The position numbers and the translations under genes were made by a program. A DNA stretch of 64,000 bases from Oehlia diaphana (taxonomy: Eukaryota; Glomeromycota; Glomeromycetes; Glomerales; Glomeraceae), in assembly GCA_003833135.1 (NCBI GenBank), contig QZLH01000076.1:8938-72937 (forward strand). Direction: 5' to 3'. Positions 37,650-49,027 of the stretch are shown in pieces (the stretch's first letter is position 1; each line of letters starts with the position of its first letter). The notes under the pieces were generated by a model that was given only the letters and a program-made list of their open reading frames with translations, did no database searches and had not been told where the DNA came from.

Positions 37650-38456
37650 ATGTCTTATTATAAACTGCCTCCAAATTATTATCTTCAATTTTATCCTCCC
37701 CCACCCCACCCTCCACCACCTCCTGCCTTTCAAACTACTACACAAAAATTTCTTCGTTTCCATGACTTTCATCATACTCATTTTATACAAAATAGGAATT
37801 TTTTTCATGCGCTTAATTCAACCACACCATGGTGGTCATGGAAAGTTGAAGAGGAAGGTGTAGAAGAAGGAAGTAGATATCAACAACAACAGCCCGAAGA
37901 GTATGGAAATTATGAGTATCAAGAGGAATATTATGAAGAAAGGGAAGAAGAGAAGACTGAAAAAGTTGAGTTTGTGTTAAGTGAAGAAGCAATAGCAATG
38001 TTCCGTTTCTCTGAGTTAAGAAAACAACAACGTAAGTTATTTGATTTCGGTTCTCCTTTAATAGAACAAGTGTCTCACATAATTATATTAATATTTAATT
38101 TGAAAAAAAAAATATTTTTTCTCCAAGTTGCGGAAGAGATTTCAAAGTCAAAAAATAATAATAATAATAATGACAATAATGATATTAATGATAATAATGA
38201 TAATTTACAAAGTCAATCAGATGATAATTACCTTGACACGGAACCTGATCCTTCAATTATTCCGTCATTTCATAATCAACCTTGCATGGAATCAAAAGAA
38301 TTATATGGAGACTCTTGCACGATCATTAATACATTAGAAGCGGCAGTTAATTCTACGTTTGTTCAAAGTTTTAATGTTTCTAATAAAGCTACAAATAATA
38401 GTCGACGAGACGAAGAAGTGGTTTATTGGCCTGTTTTGCCCTTAAGATTTGTTTAA
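37650..38456 (+). CDS. GEMIN8: probable Gemin8 homologue (SMN complex)
   Basis: Two exons (37650-38031 and 38128-38456, intron GTAAGT...AAG) code for 236 residues, close to the length of human Gemin8. The decisive part is the C-terminus: a KELYGDS motif, then INTLEAAVNSTF, then YWPVLPLRF just before the end. This matches the conserved C-terminal block of Gemin8 (LYGD...I...EAAV...YWP.IPL.F) in order and spacing. A central acidic-helical stretch (VLSEEAIAMFRFSELRKQQ) parallels the family's mid helix. The N-terminus is Pro/Tyr-rich (PPPPHPPPPP) with aromatic His/Phe text. An Asn-Asp run (38,153-38,210) is low complexity. Gemin8 binds SMN and recruits Gemin6/7 to assemble Sm cores on snRNAs. The assignment is by motif recognition from memory. 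Confidence 0.72.
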   Translation: MSYYKLPPNYYLQFYPPPPHPPPPPAFQTTTQKFLRFHDFHHTHFIQNRNFFHALNSTTPWWSWKVEEEGVEEGSRYQQQQPEEYGNYEYQEEYYEEREEEKTEKVEFVLSEEAIAMFRFSELRKQQRKLFDFGSPLIEQVSHIIILIFNLKKKIFFLQVAEEISKSKNNNNNNDNNDINDNNDNLQSQSDDNYLDTEPDPSIIPSFHNQPCMESKELYGDSCTIINTLEAAVNSTFVQSFNVSNKATNNSRRDEEVVYWPVLPLRFV

Positions 38457-39536
38457 ATAACATTATGAAAGGAACTCGTTTTTTTGTCATTAGTCACGTT
38501 TTTTTTTGGACTATATGATACGTAAGTGAAAAAAAATTGTTTTTTGTTTTTTTTCCAGATGATGATAAAAATCATCCTTGTTCTTTGAATGAACATCTTT
38601 TCTTTATGAAAATTGATTGTTCATTGTGACGAAAAAATCTTGTGGCCATATAAAATTATCTGAACGGATACTTTATAGGATATAAAATCTTCAAATAATT
38701 AATAAGTTTACTAACTAATCTTTTTATTTCTTTGATTTTACACGATAAAATTAATGATAACAAACAATACATTATAAAAAAAAATTTTTTTTTTAAATGT
38801 GAATGTGTGTGGAAAGTGCTATTTATTTTATTTACATATACACACAAAAAGTGAATTACAAGAAAAAAAGAAAAAATTATAAAAAAAAAGTTTCAAGAAA
38901 AAAAATTTCAAAGAAAGAAAAAGTATTGGAGCATAAATAAAAGAAAAATCATCCGAGCATAACCATAGAAAAAGAATTTTTTTTGTTCTTGTTATAAGGA
39001 AAGAGTTAGGATTTTTTTTTGTTTTGAATTTATATGAATAGTAAGTTTTTTTTTAACGTTTTTGTAAAGTAAATAGAAGGAGTTTTCGAAATTTTAAGGA
39101 AATAATTTATGAAAGGAAGGAATATATGAATGTGAAAAAAATTCTTTTTTTATCATAAAAATTTAATCATAATCTCGCATAATGATTGTATAATGGAAAA
39201 TAATCAAATAGGGGAAAATAATAATAAATAATAAATAATAAAAAAAGAGCATTAAAAATTTACAGAGAAAAAAAAAATGATTATAAGAAGAAATATGAAA
39301 GCTTTTCCACCTGACTATAAATATACAAAATAAAAGATCCAACACTTGAATCACTACTAAATACTAGAGGATCATGCATGGGAATAATGGAATTGGATTC
39401 ATCATCATAATCTTAAAAATGAAAATGTATCCGGATTTTCACATAAATACATCTAATACGAAACACTAGCATTAAATCTATTCCTAAGACCGTCTAAATA
39501 ATTTGTGAAACTTTTTTTGTTCTCTCGTTTTTTTTT

Positions 39537-39604
<68 letters not shown>

Positions 39605-39969
39605 NNNNNNNNNNNNNNNNNNNNNNNNNNNNNNNNNNNNNNNNNNNNNNNNNNNNNNNNNNNNNNNNNNNNNNNNNNNNNNNNNNNNNNNNNNNNNNNN
39701 NNNNNNNNNNNNNNNNNNNNNNNNNNNNNNNNNNNNNNNNNNNNNNNNNNNNNNNNNNNNNNNNNNNNNNNNNNNNNNNNNNNNNNNNNNNNNNNNNNNN
39801 NNNNNNNNNNNNNNNNNNNNNNNNNNNNNNNNNNNNNNNNNNNNNNNNNNNNNNNNNNNNNNNNNNNNNNNNNNNNNNNNNNNNNNNNNNNNNNNNNNNN
39901 NNNNNNNNNNNNNNNNNNNNNNNNNNNNNNNNNNNNNNNNNNNNNNNNNNNNNNNNNNNNNNNNNNNNN
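39605..39969. other. assembly gap (N)
   Basis: 365 unknown bases next to a poly-T tract, a typical polymerase and assembly breakpoint. Confidence 0.99.
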
Positions 39970-40060
39970 CTTTAGAGGTTCTCACTTTTAATTTTTTCTA
40001 CAAGAAAATTAATTTTTTTTTTTTTATTTTTTCTAATTAAAAAAAAAAATTTTTTTTTTT
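39970..40060 (+). repeat. duplicate of a 58,167-58,255 segment
   Basis: Starting with the first base after the gap, CTTTAGAGGTTCTCACTTTT and the following 24 bases are identical to 58167-58210. The next 45 bases share the same order of T-run, TTTCTAATT, A-run and T-run, with only small length differences. Confidence 0.85.
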
Positions 40061-40070
40061 TTATTTAAAT

Positions 40071-40126
<56 letters not shown>

Positions 40127-40587
40127 ATATTATTTATACAATTCGTTTCTTAATGTATTATCGTTTACAATTGAATTATTAAATTGAGCGATAATACATT
40201 TTTTTTTGTTTTAATTTGATGCGATATTAAGGAGATGATGATGGGTGATGATGGTGTTATGTTGTTGCGATAGTGAATAATTATATGCTCTTTGTAAAGA
40301 CATTTTTATGAAGGATTGATTATTAAATTTAATGTAAGCTAAACGAAAGAAAAAGATTTTAAAAGTCCTAACAAAATATCATTTTTTTTCTTGACATTTT
40401 GCAAAAATGTTCAATTGATAATGATATTTGTATACATTGGTTTGTAACCAAGACTTTTTGGGGTTGTTTTATATATAATAAAATTAATTTAGTCAATAAT
40501 TAAGAAAAGGATCATCAAAAAGGAAAAAAAAAAAATATAAATGTAAGAATAAAGTATTTGTTACTTTATTCTTATCATGGATTGATC

Positions 40588-42847
40588 TCATTGATATCCG
40601 TTGATGTTGTTGTTATTGTTGCTAGTAGTAGTAGTAGTAGTAGAGTTGGTAGTATTCGCGGTGGTAGTTGTGGAAGATTGGCGCATGGCTAAACCTGGGG
40701 GAGACGACTGTCCTACTGAAATTGATCCTATCGAAGGAATCGTTGTTGAAGGAACAGCCATAGATCCGTTAGGTTCATATACAACTTGTGCTTGTTGACT
40801 TTGTGGTGGCGGTTGTGGTTGAGCCTCTTGTTGGTTTATATCTTGTGAGCGTTGTTTTTTCCCTCCCCGACGATTAGGCGCTTGTCCATTCTCATATCGC
40901 TGTCGTTTCTTTATGACATCGGTCTTCATGGACAACGGTCGTCTCTCATGATGTAATTTAAAACTAAAATAAATAGGATTAATTAATTACTTTTTTTTAA
41001 AAAAAAAATAATAAATACTAAATAAACATATTAATTATAATTACTATAAGCCACAGGCATTGCAAAGCGTTTGTCCTTCTTCATCACGTCTCCACAATGG
41101 TGTAGTCATTGTTCTACAATTAGAGCAGACTGGTTGTGCAGCTTCATCATCACGAGCATCCTTACGTACAATATGTGGCTTCATAGTCTTAGGCCGAGCC
41201 ATTTTGTGTAATTTCAAACTAATTAATAAAAAAAAGAGAAATATGTGATTAATAAAATTGAACAATGGTTGCACATAAAATACGTATATATATACATATA
41301 TTGTTAAATATAATTACTTACTATAAACCGCAAGCATTACATAAAAGTTCATCGTTGGCCGAACGTCTCCAAAGAGGAGTCGACGTCACGCCACAATTGA
41401 AACATTGTTGTTCACCATTAGAATGAGCCTTTTTAGGTCTACTATTTTCAGATGTTGATGAGCCTGTTGAATTATTAGCAGAAGGGCGAGCAGCAGACGG
41501 CGCATCCATCGATGATGTGGTGGAATTTGGAGAAGTTGATGATGACACTGATTTTGCCGATCCTTGTTGCGGCTGTTGCTGTTGTTGTCCAAGAGAAATT
41601 GATGCATTATTTGTATTATTTTGTTCAGGATATTGATTCATATACAAAATACTTGAAAGACTTCCGTGTGGATGTTCAGCAGTAGTGGGAGTATTGAGAG
41701 GAGTATTTAACGGAGTATTTATTGGAGTATCATGTGAAGTATTTAATGACATAGGACCGACATTGATATGTGAAGGATTAACGGGTGAATGATCACTATT
41801 GCTAACGTAAACAGCATCGTGCCCAACGTTCATTTGGTATGGTATACTTGATTGCATTTCCGAATTTTGCGAAGGATACCAATCCGTAGGAGAAGGTGGT
41901 TCTGATGAGTCGGAAGAAGAATAGAAATGATGATGTGAATGAACTCTCATAACATCATTAAATTCGACCATCATTGTAGGTTGCTGATTATTAGGATCCA
42001 ATATAGCGTGAGCATCAAACGATCGAGTGAAAATTCCTGGCAATGAAACGACTTGATATGGATCTTGATCATTGGTATATTGACGTAAGTAAAATTCTTG
42101 GTTTGCTTCATTGTATCTGAACATATCATCTACAACTTAGTAAAAGAAAATATAAAGAAGATATTAGGGTATAACAATAAATAATAAGTTAATAAATAAA
42201 TAATTAAAAAAAAACCTACTATTTAAACTCATATGATTGTCCTCGAGTGAATCCAACTCCAATAATTCAGCATTATTTTGGCTATTAATCGAGGTAATTA
42301 TTTCTTTATTATTTCCATAATCATTTTGTGAATGATCACTAACTTCAGTACTATTATCATTAATATTATTATTATTGGTCAAAGAAGCAGTTATTTCAGT
42401 AGAAGCAGATTCTGAAGCAGTTTTGATATGTTTAGTTTTCTGGTTAGTTTTCTTTACTTGTGATCCAACAGTAGCAACAGCGCTTATGCTAGGTTTTTTA
42501 GCATATTTCTTCTTCCCTTTCTTTTCCAAAATTTCTTGTGCTTTAGGAGGTCGATAAAGTGGAGCAGCTAAATGTTTTAAATTGGTTGCTTTCTCATTTT
42601 CTAATTTTTTAGTTGTAGCAGTGGATAATTTTTTAAATTGTGTTTGAGATATAGATTTATTTCCATGGACCATAAGATGATGCATGAACCAAAGTCGCCA
42701 AGATAAATTTTCCAAACGCATTCCATATTCCAGTGAATCTTTCACTTTTGTCATTAAACGCCATGTTTTAGATAAATCTTCGTCAGTTTCTATCGATAAC
42801 AGTGAGAATGCTTTATTGCCTTTGATCTTAAGTTTTGTTGGAGCCAT
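40588..42847 (-). CDS. GATA transcription factor with two zinc fingers and an N-terminal DUF1752-like domain
   Basis: Four exons: 42847-42220, 42129-41322, 41218-41045 and 40963-40588, 661 residues. The N-terminus contains [20 protein letters not shown] followed by [11 protein letters not shown], the pattern of the fungal GATA-associated DUF1752 (AreA/Gaf1/Ash1 group). Finger 1 is [14 protein letters not shown]...CNACGLYLKLH; finger 2 is [14 protein letters not shown]...CNACGLYFKLH. Both have C-x2-C-x17-C-x2-C spacing. After finger 2, [16 protein letters not shown] is nearly the AreA DNA-binding tail. The rest is Ser/Thr/Asn/Gln-rich and disordered, including [10 protein letters not shown] repeats. 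Both fingers are split by an intron after the same codon position (CNACGL-Y). AreA/Gat1 proteins regulate nitrogen use; two-fingered fungal GATA proteins are usually siderophore repressors, but the Cys-rich linker of that group is absent. Confidence 0.88.
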
Positions 42848-45784
42848 TCAGATTTAACTATAATGAAATAATGAAAAAAAGAAATATTTAAGAATTAATT
42901 AAAAAAAAATACGTGCTGATTTATATATCGATCCTTATTATCTTGTAGATTTTTTTTAAAAAAAAGAAAAAAAAATTGTATCCCTTAAAATTTTATTATG
43001 ACAGAACTAAATAAGCAATACCTTAATAGTTCTGTATTAAGGTGAAGTAAGAAGAGTAAAAAAAAAAGAAAGAGAGAAAGGGAGAAAGAGAGAAAACTAA
43101 ATTTTAAATTTACCTGATAAAAATTTCAAAAAGTTTTTGGTTTCTTTTTCTCTTAAAAAGATTATTATAACAATAACGATAAACTCTTTGTAATAGAAGG
43201 TAACAAAGAATTTAGTTGAACGTAATGTAGTTAAATATTAAATAAATAATATGAAAGTATTTGAACTGATGTAGTCACTCTTAGTAAAATAGTCGAACAG
43301 AGCGAGCGCTAAGGGGCAGAAAAGATTGATCAGCCGTATTTTTCAAAACTAATAATGTAACCTCAAAAAAAAATGTGGCAAAGTGTGAAAGTAGGGTGTT
43401 AAGATAAAAAAAAAAATAAAATAAAATAAAAAAGAAAAAAAGGTTGCCATTTACAACGATGACGTATTGAGCATAATATAAATTATGTAAAATTTAAAGT
43501 AATAATAAGTAATAATAATAGGTAGTAGTTAAATATATATATATATAATATACATGCATGTTGTATACATGTTATATAATTTTATATAATATAAAAAAAA
43601 AAAGTAAATTCGAGGTTTGCGTCTTTTTGTTTATTATTTGGGGGTATGCATGATATAAATATGACTGACTTAACCAGTAAATAATTCACGCCCAAGTCTG
43701 TGATTTCTGCAAATTGTCTGCCCATTTGGTGACACAATGAAAATGTAGAACGTTAGAAATACGATAGGATGTACACATGTTGTAAAATGTAAACTTGTGC
43801 AACTAAAATAAAAACAGATATTGTTCAATTAACATCTCTTCTGCGCCTAAATAAAATCTTTTTTTAACATAATTATTAGTAACAGCAAACCGTATGAGGG
43901 TGTAAAGTTGTTTTTTTGCACGGCAGTTCTTCTTTATGATTGGATTATTTTTCTTATTGAATATATTTCCATATTTTATTTAAACAAATAGAAAAATGAA
44001 ATTATTTCTCCACAATCTCTTTTTTAATGTTACATTTTTTTTTCCATTGCAATATTATTATTATTTTTTTTTTTTTTTAATCACAGGAAAATGTTTAGTG
44101 ACGATCAACCCTAATTGAAATTGTCGATTGGTCACATGCGAAAATTCAACAAAATTTTTTCTCACCTTTTATTTAATCCTGATAAAGTTAATATCACTTC
44201 TCTCAAAACCAAAATAAAACTTTATGTACCTGCTTAAGAAAAATAAATACTTTTCCCAATTGATTATTAGTCAATTAGTTGAGCTTGGAGAATCGTTAAG
44301 ATCTGCTTGAAACAATGTGAATATCATCAGTTAGTCTAGACCAAGTTTAAAAAAAAAGGTTGTGAAAGTTTATACGGAGTTTCTTTTTTATTAATAATGA
44401 AAACTGCTCCAATTCTAACTTTATCTGGTATTTGACAGATTTTATAAATATTATTACTATTATATTAATTAACAATAATTGTACTACGTTCAACTTTAAA
44501 AGGAAACTCATTCATAGAAATTTAATTTCTGGTTATTAAACCTGTTATCATTTTGTAAAAAGTTAATTTATATAAATAAAATAAAAAAAAAAAAGCTGTG
44601 AAAGTTTTTCTTTTTCATTTTCCCTTTCTAAAAAGAAAAAAGAAGAAAGAAAAAAAGAAAAAAAAAAGAGAGAAAAAGTTCATATTATTACAATGATATA
44701 TTGTTGTTGTCTTTCATAATATTTCTTTTTATGAAATACATTAAAGTAACACATCTGCATGTCAATTACTAATTGTGTATCACGACCTTTAACATTTCCG
44801 CAATTATCGTTATTTATTATCTATATTATTATTATTATTTTGTTTATTGTTATTATTGTACTTACACAACCTTTCCCTCCTCTTTCAAATAATTACTTTA
44901 ATTAAAAATATTAATTATAAATTTACCACCTTTTCATTGTATTATTGAAATAAATAACGGACCCCGTACTAATAATAATAATAATATAATGTAAGGTAGA
45001 ATTTTTAACAACGCGGCTAATTTGCAGCTGAAATTTATCAAATTCTCATGCTATAAACTTTGTACTTTCTAAAATTTTCCGATGTAAATCATTGTCTGTT
45101 TTGTTATTCATTGATTACATAATAAATTGCGTCATTGTTAATTCCGCAAACATTCCGACTTCTCCCTTTATAGTTGAAAAAAATTCACACGTGAGTTATA
45201 TGGTTATACAAAATGATCTACCTGGCATGAAATCCATTGAATTAATGTAATCTATATATAGTAATTTTTGATACATTGTTTAACTGTGAGTTAATTTCGA
45301 TTGAAAAAAAATTATTGCATCTATTTCTAAAAAATCTTTATTTTATTGTTAATTAATGAACATCATAAAACATTATTTGTATTATATTAAATATAATTTA
45401 ATTTAAACTGTGAATTATTTTTTATATATACTCCCCTTTTTTTTAATCATCCGATTTGGTTACAATTTAAATTATTTAGTTAGAATATCTAAACAAATTA
45501 TATACTTTTTTTTTACACGCATTGACCTCAAATTAATACCATTTAAGGAAAAGTCTACGCGTATAAACCCTTGAATAATTTTTATACATGAGAGGGAATA
45601 AAAAATAAATATAAAATATGATGAAGTTTCTGATCAAAAATATATAAAAAAAAAATAAAAAAAAAATCTCGCATATTTTTGATTAATATAATTATTACGT
45701 CTATGAAAGTAAAAATATATACAAACGTTAAAGCTTTAACAAGCCATTACGACGAATATATATATAAATGCTGGTGTTATATAT
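42848..45784. other. long upstream region of the GATA gene
   Basis: 2.9 kb with no coding frame. It contains purine-rich tracts (GAGAGAAAGGGAGAAAGAG near 43,070), (AATAAT)n microsatellites near 43,500, 44,820 and 44,980, a TA run near 43,540 and long poly-A/T. It probably holds the promoter and a long spliced 5' leader of the GATA factor. No specific operator could be identified. Confidence 0.5.
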
Positions 45785-47431
45785 TTAGTCGGTATCATCT
45801 GAAATATCATTAACTGTTGTATAATGCATTGCATTCTTCTCCCATACTTTACCGTTACCTGACGGTAATATCGGTATAGGAAGAAATATCGTATATATTG
45901 GGCTTAAAAAAACACAATAAATAAAACGTATTAATAAATAAAATTCACTCAAATCATAATTAAAATTATTCATTAATAGAAAGTAACGTAATTTTTTTTT
46001 CACTTACTATTTGCTATTGTTTTTTTAAAAAAAAAGAAAAAAAAAGAAAAAGAAAAAGAAAAAAGGTTAGTTCAAAAATAAGATCACGTGAGAAATATAT
46101 TCAAATTAAAGATAAATGATAACTCACTAATTCTGGCCAACATTAAAGAATTGACGGAAATTGTTTAAACATCCATTGTCATATGGGTTTACAAATACCT
46201 AAATAATACAGTTAAATTTTAAAGTTCATAAAATTTAATTTGATATTGATTTAAATGATTAAACAATTTATCTTATTACCTCTCCTTTTTGTCGAGCTGA
46301 CCGTTTTGCGTATTGATTATTATAAAATTCTACTGTTGTTTGTGATGTTAAAACCTGAAATATATATATATAGATATATATATTTAATAAAAAAAAAAAG
46401 ATTTAAATAAATCAAAGAGAAAATTAAACTTACTAAATAATAATGCCATGAACACATTCCTCCTATAAAACATTTTATATGAAAAAATATTTAATTCCTA
46501 AACTGTAAAATAATAGACAAATTATATATACCTAATGCTATCCCAATTGCGACAGCAAGCAAAAATGATAAGGCCATATAAGGTCTTGGCATCCAATAGT
46601 TCCACTTAAAAAGAAAAGCGTTTAATTAGACTCAATATATATTGCGTTAAGAGCCTCCAAAATAATTTTTAATTATAATCACCTCAGCTTCAAAATCAAG
46701 ACTGATCAAAAAAACTTTCCACCCAACGGCAACAAAATAAAAACAAGAGGCCACCAAATAAGTCATGAAAAGTAAAAAATATCTATGGTTAAAATGTCCA
46801 ACACAATTCGCTATCCATGGACAATGATGGTCAAATCTTAATACACATTTTTTACACACTGAACAATGATGTGCTCTTTCAGGTTTTGGAAGGTGGCCTT
46901 ATTATTTTTTTTTAAAAAAAAAATAAAATAAAATAAATAAAATTAATAAAATTAAGAAATTTCATATAAATTAATTTACATTTTTTGCATGTTTTCGGAA
47001 ATACTTGATATTCTTCCAATTCAATAAATAATTCTTGTAGTGTTGGATCATCTGATTCCTACATAAAAAAAAATAATTTCACATCAATTAAATTTTATTA
47101 ATCCTAAGCATTGAATGTATCTTACCGTTTCAGCAGTTCCAGCATTTAATACACCTCCAGGCTTTGTTCTAATTGCCATATAATAATGAAAAAAGATACA
47201 AACTATCATATATATACTAAATAATAATCCAGCATAATAAGAAAATTTTGTCCAAATATAATCGTCATCCCATTGATAAAAATAAGGAAAAACAACTGTA
47301 AAATATGTCAATGCTGCCATTCCGATCAAGCCTATGGCCAATATGATAAATACGGGGCCAATAGCGAAAATAACCGAATTGGCTATTTTATCAACTCCGC
47401 GAATAAAACCATGCCGAGTAGGGGTAAACAT
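45785..47431 (-). CDS. ZDHHC16 (Aph2)-type DHHC palmitoyltransferase
   Basis: Multi-exon, ATG at 47431, TAA at 45785-45787. N-terminal membrane helices ([20 protein letters not shown] and a second from [19 protein letters not shown]) are followed by TKPGG. The Cys-rich domain has [20 protein letters not shown], then [16 protein letters not shown]. Two more membrane segments and TTVEFY (the TTxE motif) come next. The tail includes [18 protein letters not shown] and [10 protein letters not shown]. The NPY.xGCL.N and LP.GNG.xWE pieces are the diagnostic C-terminus of ZDHHC16 as I recall it. In animals ZDHHC16 sits in ER/Golgi membranes and activates other DHHC enzymes. Function here is inferred from that family. 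Confidence 0.82.
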
Positions 47432-47631
47432 TATTTGACTTGCAAACTTTAAACAGTTAAACTTAACGAAAGTATAATAAAAAGTATGCGGTGAAAATTA
47501 TAATTTTATTTTTTTTTATAATAGGTAACTACACAATAATCAAATATTAAAAATCTACGTATTACAACTAACTTTTTTAATATAAGAGGGATGTAGTTGC
47601 TACCATCTTTGGCAGTTCCGCAGTTTCCTGA

Positions 47632-48600
47632 TCATCCAAAATTTTGCAATTTTGCAACAACGCATCGATCCTTTTTTGCCGCATCCCTCCAAACTTCCAA
47701 ATGTTTAAAGCCACAATTCTTTAAATAATTAATAACTTTCCTAACTTGATGACTTCCACCGATTTCCATAATCAACTGCGGTAAATAATTTTGTATATTA
47801 TCTTTGAAGCGTAATAATCCGTTATTTCGTGTAGTATGATACGCGATACGTTCATGAAATGCGGTTCCATCTTTTTCAGCGACTAAAGCAATTTTATCTT
47901 CCCATAATTTAACATCATCTTTTAATGTTTTATATTCTTCATTAGTAACATAAGGTGGATTAGATAATATCATGTTAAATCCTTTTCCACTTTCCGTGGA
48001 TTCTTTAATAAATAGATCAATTTCATTATCTGTCGCGTTTAAAATATCTAATTTAGAGAAATTTACTGAATTTTTTAATTGATTTTTGGAATTAAATGTA
48101 AAATAATTTAATTCTGCTAATGAGAGTGCGTTAGATGATATGTCTATACCATGTATATTACTCGAGTTTGTTGGAAGATGATGAGAAAGTGATAATGCAA
48201 TACATCCTGATCCTGTACATATATCTAAGATTTCAAATTTTGTTCTTTCTTTACCTTTTCGTTCTTGAAGAAATGGCCCAAGCATCGAAATAACTTTGCT
48301 TGTCCATTCCTCTGTTTCCCATCTTGGAATCAATACAGGTGATTGAGTGATGATTTCTAAATTACAAAATGGTTGTGTACCAAGTATGTATTGTAATGGT
48401 TTTGATTTTTCTACTCTTTCATTAATTAACTCATTTAATAAATTTTTTTCAATTTCATTTAAATTTTTTTCTTCTGACATAAAAAAGAATTTTTTTCTCG
48501 TTTTTTGTAATACATATTGCGTAAGCCATCTCAATTCTTGCTTAGCTTGAGTTATATTATTTCCATTCGCTGAAAGCAATCTTTTAATCATATGTTGCAT
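47632..48600 (-). CDS. MTQ1: HemK-family N5-glutamine methyltransferase, Mtq1-like (mitochondrial release factor)
   Basis: Single exon of 322 residues from ATG 48600; an in-frame TTG lies three codons upstream but is unlikely to be the start. Features are the HemK N-terminal helical region ending KPLQYILGTQPFCNLE, the PRWETEEW motif (PR.ETE), the SAM-binding DICTGSGCIALSLS, GIDIS, and the catalytic NPPY in MILSNPPYVTNEEY. The C-terminus has LIMEIGG and RDAAKKDRCVVA, the PrmC/Mtq1 ending. The N-terminus has Arg/Lys and few acids (MIKRLL), compatible with mitochondrial import but not strong. Known members methylate the GGQ glutamine of organellar peptide-release factors. It is head-to-head with the cytosolic-type paralogue at 49028. 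Confidence 0.88.
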   Translation of the reverse strand: MQHMIKRLLSANGNNITQAKQELRWLTQYVLQKTRKKFFFMSEEKNLNEIEKNLLNELINERVEKSKPLQYILGTQPFCNLEIITQSPVLIPRWETEEWTSKVISMLGPFLQERKGKERTKFEILDICTGSGCIALSLSHHLPTNSSNIHGIDISSNALSLAELNYFTFNSKNQLKNSVNFSKLDILNATDNEIDLFIKESTESGKGFNMILSNPPYVTNEEYKTLKDDVKLWEDKIALVAEKDGTAFHERIAYHTTRNNGLLRFKDNIQNYLPQLIMEIGGSHQVRKVINYLKNCGFKHLEVWRDAAKKDRCVVAKLQNFG

Positions 48601-49027
48601 GTTGAACAAACCATTGGTTATACGTGGATTTATTTCTGTACAAAAAAAAAAACGCGTTGATTTTAATATCTTAGGCAGTTAATCATCGCTCTCAAATTCG
48701 GAATAATTTCTCTTTTGTTAAAATACGATGTATTATAAAATTATTAATTTTTCCTTGGAAATTTTTAATAATTTTTCATGAATATATATTCAGACTTTCA
48801 TAACTACCATCGTACTTATTGGTTAATAAAGAAATAAAGGCATCTGGTTTACTTTCATTGGATGTATAATCGGATGTGCAGACGATCCTTGATAAACAGG
48901 TTTCCGTCGATAATCATAACTAATAATTCTTTACTCAATAATCTAACACATCTTATTGTTAAATACGTATCCTCAATGATACAATACTTTCACCTATATT
49001 CCTCGAACTTTTTATTAACTAAAAACT
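48601..49027. promoter_or_regulatory. bidirectional promoter between two HemK-family methyltransferase genes
   Basis: 427 bp separate the start codons of the Mtq1-like (minus) and Mtq2-like (plus) genes. No other gene lies between them, so both are likely transcribed outward from this interval. No named motif was recognised. Confidence 0.5.

Larger units (their letters stand above)
38457..40587. other. homopolymer-rich intergenic region containing a gap
   Basis: No gene seen. It contains several long A and T runs, a poly-T tract of about 65 bases at 39,538-39,604 that runs straight into the N gap, and a second poly-T at 40,072-40,125. It lies between the 3' end of the Gemin8-like gene and the 3' end of the GATA-factor gene (convergent). 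Confidence 0.7.

Noticed and set aside
37558..37863. 101-residue plus-strand frame overlapping the Gemin8-like start
   Set aside because: The other frame holds the Gemin8-type protein, with correct splicing and a conserved C-terminus.
39494..39985. open frames of Lys or Phe runs across the second gap
   Set aside because: They are poly-A/T plus N bases, with no coding information.
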